Shown here: positions 60,489-64,000 of the stretch, piece after piece
Layout of the letters: the number at the start of each line of letters is the position of its first letter
Position numbering within the stretch: the first letter of the stretch is position 1
NCBI GenBank assembly: GCA_910587515.1
Contig: CAJULW010000010.1
Location: 1 to 64,000 of the forward strand
DNA: 64,000 bases
DNA from: an uncultured Duncaniella sp.
GTDB taxonomy: Bacteria; Bacteroidota; Bacteroidia; Bacteroidales; Muribaculaceae
Direction of reading: 5' to 3'
The notes under the pieces: generated by a model
What the model was told of the DNA's origin: nothing
Database searches by the model: none
Seen by the model: the letters and a program-made list of their open reading frames with translations, nothing else
Position numbers and translations under genes: made by a program

Positions 60489-61256
60489 ATGGGTAAAATA
60501 ATTGCTATCGCCAATCAGAAAGGTGGGGTCGGAAAGACAACGACTACGATCAATCTTGCCGCCTCGCTTGCCGCTGAGGGTAAAAAGACGCTCATTATCG
60601 ACGCAGACCCTCAGGCCAACGCCACTTCGGGCTATGGAATAGATCCCAAATCGATGGCGTCGTCGATTTATGAATGTCTCGTGGATGATTATCCAATGGA
60701 CGGCTCTCAGGTTGCCACATGTTGCGACGGACTTGATCTCGTGGGCTCGCGAATAGACCTTGCCGGAGCTGAAATAGAACTTATCAACAAGCCCTCTCGG
60801 GAAAATGTATTGAAAAAATCGGTGGCGGCCGTGGCTGGGAAATATGATTACATATTGATAGATTGCTCTCCTTCCCTTGGACTGATAACCGTCAATGCGC
60901 TTACCGCTGCTGATTCGGTCATAATTCCCGTGCAAGCCGAGTATTTTGCCCTTGAGGGCATCACCAAACTGCTTAACACGATTCGTATCATTAAGTCGAA
61001 ACTCAATCCAAACCTTGAAATAGAAGGTTTTCTACTGACGATGTATGATGCGCGTCTGCGACTCGCCAACCAGATATACGAGGAACTTAAAGGTCACTTC
61101 GGCCCGATGGTGTTTGACACGGTGATTCCACGAAATATCCGTCTTAGCGAGGCTCCCAGTCACGGGCTTCCGGCTATCGTATATGATCCCGTTTCACGCG
61201 GAGCGACTTCTCACGTGTCTCTCGCGCGCGAGTTGATTTCCAAAAACGCGAGTTGA
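60489..61256 (+). CDS. parA: Chromosome partitioning ATPase ParA
   Basis: From the ATG at 60489 (MGKIIAIANQKGG) the protein has 255 residues. The deviant Walker A KGGVGKTT lies near residue 11, then IDADPQANATSGYG (A' motif) and the Walker B-type LIDCSPSLG. This is a Soj-type ParA without the N-terminal helix-turn-helix of plasmid forms, so it is the chromosomal segregation ATPase. The longest frame adds ten residues upstream with no support. parB follows after 45 bases. Confidence 0.95.
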   Translation: MGKIIAIANQKGGVGKTTTTINLAASLAAEGKKTLIIDADPQANATSGYGIDPKSMASSIYECLVDDYPMDGSQVATCCDGLDLVGSRIDLAGAEIELINKPSRENVLKKSVAAVAGKYDYILIDCSPSLGLITVNALTAADSVIIPVQAEYFALEGITKLLNTIRIIKSKLNPNLEIEGFLLTMYDARLRLANQIYEELKGHFGPMVFDTVIPRNIRLSEAPSHGLPAIVYDPVSRGATSHVSLARELISKNAS

Positions 61257-61301
61257 TAAAAACGCGTTAGAAGCGCGTCAAATAAAATAAAAGATCTCTC
61301 T

Positions 61302-62207
61302 ATGCAGCCAAAACGACCCGCCCTCGGCCGGGGGCTTGATTCTCTTATAGCCATGGACGATGCCCCCGCCCGTGGCACTTCGGCCATAAACGATATTGAA
61401 ATATCGCGCATATCTCCAAATCCCGAACAGCCGAGGCGTATGTTTGACGAGGAGGCTCTTGAAGAACTGTCTCGCTCGATTCGTGAACTCGGAATCATAC
61501 AGCCGTTGTCTCTGCGAAAGACAGGTCCTGAAAGTTATCAGATCATAGCGGGAGAGCGTCGCTATCGCGCGGCCATGATGGCTGGGCTTATGACAGTTCC
61601 GGCCTATATACGTACGGCCAATGATACGGAATTGACAGAGATGGCTCTTATCGAGAATATTCAGCGCGAAGATCTCAACGCCATTGAAATAGCGTTGACA
61701 TTTAAGAAACTTATAGATCAATACAACTTGACTCAGGAACGGTTGAGCGAGCGTATCGGCAAGAAGCGGGCCACGATAGCCAATTTTCTGCGATTGCTGC
61801 GATTGCCGGCTGAAGTACAGTTGGGACTGAGAGACAAACGTATAGATATGGGGCATGCCCGGGCATTGCTCAGCGTTGACGATCCTAAATTGCAGTTGCG
61901 CTTATATGAGGAAATCGTCAGGCAAGGATTATCGGTGCGTCGCGTAGAGGAACTCGCGAAGAAATACCAACAAGCCGCTCTTGATGGGAAGAAGCCAGAC
62001 GAGGTGTCAAAAAGGTTTTCTAACAATGATTATGATATTTTAAAAAATCATCTTTCACAACGGTTCAGTACGCCTGTCAAGCTTACTTGTGACGCCTCGG
62101 GCAAGGGGAAAATCTCATTTTCTTTCAAGGATGAAGCCGAACTTGAAAGATTAATTGCTATCTTTGACACTGCAAAGCAACAGACAAAGTCAAATCCATC
62201 GGACTAA
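61302..62207 (+). CDS. parB: Chromosome partitioning protein ParB
   Basis: A 301-residue parS-binding CTPase. The N-terminus RPALGRGLDSLI is the ParA-contact segment. ISPNPEQPRRMFDEEAL, ELGIIQPLSL and AGERRYRAAMMAG form the CTP-binding domain, with GERRYR as the hallmark. NIQREDLNAIEIALTFKKL and a helix-turn-helix (QERLSERIGKKRATIANFLRLLRLP) bind DNA. The C-terminal dimer domain starts near residue 230. I found no full parS-type palindrome in the window. Confidence 0.96.
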   Translation: MQPKRPALGRGLDSLIAMDDAPARGTSAINDIEISRISPNPEQPRRMFDEEALEELSRSIRELGIIQPLSLRKTGPESYQIIAGERRYRAAMMAGLMTVPAYIRTANDTELTEMALIENIQREDLNAIEIALTFKKLIDQYNLTQERLSERIGKKRATIANFLRLLRLPAEVQLGLRDKRIDMGHARALLSVDDPKLQLRLYEEIVRQGLSVRRVEELAKKYQQAALDGKKPDEVSKRFSNNDYDILKNHLSQRFSTPVKLTCDASGKGKISFSFKDEAELERLIAIFDTAKQQTKSNPSD

Positions 62208-62256
62208 ATTTTGCGTGTGGAGAGTATTTGTCTGTAAATTAGGATAATAACCCACA

Positions 62257-63171
62257 ATGCGATCTGCGTCGGAAAAAGGACAGAGTAATATATCGGCATG
62301 GACCACGGTGCTTGTAGGCATGATTATAATCGTGTTGACAAGCCCTTTTAACATTTTTTCCGAAACAGTGGGGCAGACTCAATCTATTGATGCCGATTCG
62401 ACGTCGGTCGATAGACCTAAAGTCCCTTTGAGACCTTCGAAGCCGGTGAGGCCGGAGCGACGTCACACATCTCCTGTCACTGTTCTGCCGGACAGTTTTC
62501 CTATAGGAAGGCCAATTGACAGGCCGTCTATTGTGGTTGTAGACAGTCTTTCGGCTTTGGGCGATTCCATTACGGTCTTGCCGGTCGACTCGCTTGCCAT
62601 AATCAATGCGCCAGGGATGGCTTTGGTGACAGACTCTTTGGCCGGAGGCCTTAAGGACACGAAGTTTACGTTCAATCCCGATCCGACACGGGCAGTCTGG
62701 ATGTCGGCTCTTTTTCCCGGTCTTGGACAATTATATAACCGTCGCTATTGGAAGTTGCCAATTGTTGTCGGTGCGTTCATGGGACTTGGCTATGCCACAA
62801 ATTGGAACAATACCATGCTCCGAGATTACACGAGGGCGTATTCCGACATAATGGACAATGATCCATCGACAAATAGTTATATGGATTTCTTTGCTCCGAC
62901 AGTCCAAGAGTCGGATCTTGACAAAAAATGGCTTACGAATTTGTTGCGTACGCGTAAGAATTATTATCGACGCAACCGAGACCTTTGTATCATATGTATG
63001 GTCGGGGTTTATGTGCTTGCCATGGTTGATGCATATGTCGACGCACAATTGGCGCATTTTGATATCTCGCCTGACTTGAGTGTCGATATCGCACCGACAT
63101 TGATGCCATCTGATACACGTGGCAGATTGTCACCTCCGAGTGTAGGTCTTTACTGGGCCTTGAATTTCTGA
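62257..63171 (+). CDS. DUF5683 domain protein
   Basis: A 304-residue protein with an N-terminal helix (about 16-38) that may be a signal anchor. A Pro/Arg/Asp-rich linker (about 45-130) is followed by the DUF5683 domain (about 140-290), with the diagnostic RAVWMSALFPGLGQLYNRRYWKLP. Two or three hydrophobic stretches lie downstream (VVGAFMGLGYATN, LCIICMVGVYVLAMVDAYVDAQL). It is common between parB and a lytic transglycosylase in Bacteroidota. Function unknown, probably envelope-related. Confidence 0.85.
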   Translation: MRSASEKGQSNISAWTTVLVGMIIIVLTSPFNIFSETVGQTQSIDADSTSVDRPKVPLRPSKPVRPERRHTSPVTVLPDSFPIGRPIDRPSIVVVDSLSALGDSITVLPVDSLAIINAPGMALVTDSLAGGLKDTKFTFNPDPTRAVWMSALFPGLGQLYNRRYWKLPIVVGAFMGLGYATNWNNTMLRDYTRAYSDIMDNDPSTNSYMDFFAPTVQESDLDKKWLTNLLRTRKNYYRRNRDLCIICMVGVYVLAMVDAYVDAQLAHFDISPDLSVDIAPTLMPSDTRGRLSPPSVGLYWALNF

Positions 63172-63242
63172 GGTCAAACTAATCAAGACATTTGATTTGA
63201 ATTTTATCATCCAACTCTCCAAGAAGATAATAGACTATAGTA

Positions 63243-64000
63243 ATGAAGAAACCAATATTTGTCACTCTGTTCGCTATCGGGCTATCGGCCTTTGCCGCTA
63301 TGGGCGCACAGTCGATCCTCGAGATTAAGAATTCGATTACCGACGATAATATCATCGCTCCGGAAAGTTTCGAGACTCAGACCCGCTTGCTTGAGGAGAA
63401 TTTTTATTTGAAAAATTATGTTGTACCCGGAATAGATACCGGAGGTGCGACACAGACTGCGTCTCCATCGGTCTATGAGGAGCGTCTGAAAAAGCTTCCG
63501 ACTGAAATTGAGTTGCCTTATAATTCAATAGTTGGAAATTACATAGATATGTATCTGACCAAGCGTCGCTCGCTTGTCGCGGATATGCTTGCGCTCCATA
63601 GTTATTACGGGCCTATATTCGTCGAGGAACTTTTGAAGGAAGGTATGCCTACAGAGTTGCAGTATCTTCCTGTTATCGAGTCGGCCATCAATCCAAATGC
63701 GGTTTCGCGTGCCGGAGCAGCCGGTCTATGGCAGTTTATGCCGGCTACGGCAAAAGGGCTCGGCATGGAAGTCAATTCGTTGATCGATGAACGTCGCGAT
63801 CCCCGTCTTTCATCACGCAATGCCGCTCGTTATCTTAAACAGTTATATGAGATATACAATGATTGGTCGCTCGCTATCGCGGCCTATAACTGTGGTCCCG
63901 GAAATGTAAACAAAGCATTGCGTCGTGCCGGAGGAGAAGGCAAGCGCGACTATTGGGAGATTTACAATTGTCTTCCGGCCGAGACACGAGGCTATGTGCC
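63243..64000 (+). CDS. Membrane-bound lytic transglycosylase, MltD-like (partial)
   Basis: The first 252 codons are visible before the window ends. A signal peptide (1-21, MGAQ) precedes an N-terminal region, then an SLT (goose-lysozyme-like) domain from about residue 125. It has the catalytic Glu in LPVIESAINPNA, SRAGAAGLWQFMPATAKGLG, DERRDPRLSSRNAARYL and AIAAYNCGPGNVNKAL. LysM repeats are usual further on but lie outside the window. The enzyme cuts glycan strands to 1,6-anhydroMurNAc products, the ligand of AmpG transporters such as the one at 50441. Confidence 0.93.
   Translation, partial: MKKPIFVTLFAIGLSAFAAMGAQSILEIKNSITDDNIIAPESFETQTRLLEENFYLKNYVVPGIDTGGATQTASPSVYEERLKKLPTEIELPYNSIVGNYIDMYLTKRRSLVADMLALHSYYGPIFVEELLKEGMPTELQYLPVIESAINPNAVSRAGAAGLWQFMPATAKGLGMEVNSLIDERRDPRLSSRNAARYLKQLYEIYNDWSLAIAAYNCGPGNVNKALRRAGGEGKRDYWEIYNCLPAETRGYV

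Noticed and set aside
60252..62256. parS site near parAB
   Set aside because: Partial matches such as AACACGTGGGA near 60288 and GTTTCACGCGG near 61193 lack the full palindrome, so no parS is claimed.

Overview
The window looks like a chromosomal segment from the Bacteroidales, probably the family Muribaculaceae or a close relative (inference). Evidence: promoters of the Bacteroidota type (TTTG, 19-20 bases, TAnnTTTG) recur on both strands. Several genes belong to families centred on this phylum (DUF6242, DUF6089, DUF4922, DUF5683, exported amidase with a golvesin-like domain). The order uppS-bamA-ompH-ompH and the group sppA-lpxK-pnp-thiL also fit. I see no insertion sequence, prophage, CRISPR array or rRNA operon, and almost every gene is intact.

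Layout. 1-2089 (-): end of a suf iron-sulfur operon (cvpA-like gene, sufB). 2408-4652 (+): an OmpA-type porin and a MptE-like/DUF115 protein. 4731-4817: tRNA-Ser(CGA), followed by a 730-base gap with a strong candidate for an unannotated small RNA on the minus strand. 5549-15809 (+): envelope biogenesis (DUF6242 lipoprotein, DUF6089 outer membrane protein, uppS, bamA, two Skp/OmpH chaperones, an LptF/G permease) ending with ribBA. 15873-19109 (-): fluoC/crcB, znuC, znuA and a radical SAM/SPASM gene. 19407-24454 (+): glyS, lemA, an FKBP lipoprotein, tgt and lptG. 24688-30748 (-): an exported protein with five 45-bp repeats, then thiL, pnp, lpxK, sppA. 31198-37320 (+): cellobiose phosphorylase with a GPH sugar symporter, then a U32 protein. 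37355-44930 (-): DUF486, 5'-nucleotidase, SGNH hydrolase, queE, queD, CCA-adding enzyme, M24 peptidase and META lipoprotein. 45375-48023 (+): dCMP deaminase, S41 protease, 5-formyl-THF cyclo-ligase. 48085-58425 (-): a seven-gene murein degradation and salvage cluster. 58803-60251 (-): a histidine-kinase-like protein without the usual phosphoacceptor. 60489-64000 (+): parA, parB, DUF5683 and the start of a lytic transglycosylase.

The most interesting system is the 48-58 kb cluster. An exported amidase and the exo-muramidase NamZ would trim murein, AmpG would import fragments, and a BadF-type kinase would phosphorylate the freed amino sugar. The same transcription unit also encodes a GalT/HIT-type nucleotidyltransferase (DUF4922), a tandem GT-A glycosyltransferase and a SpoIID-like enzyme with no signal peptide. 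Their joint role is not obvious and may be an undescribed branch of muropeptide reuse (inference). Other signals worth testing are the roughly 290-nt minus-strand RNA at 4.9-5.2 kb, the operator-like repeats before the suf and cellobiose operons, and the altered HK H-box. Transcription-start and function statements are predictions from sequence alone.
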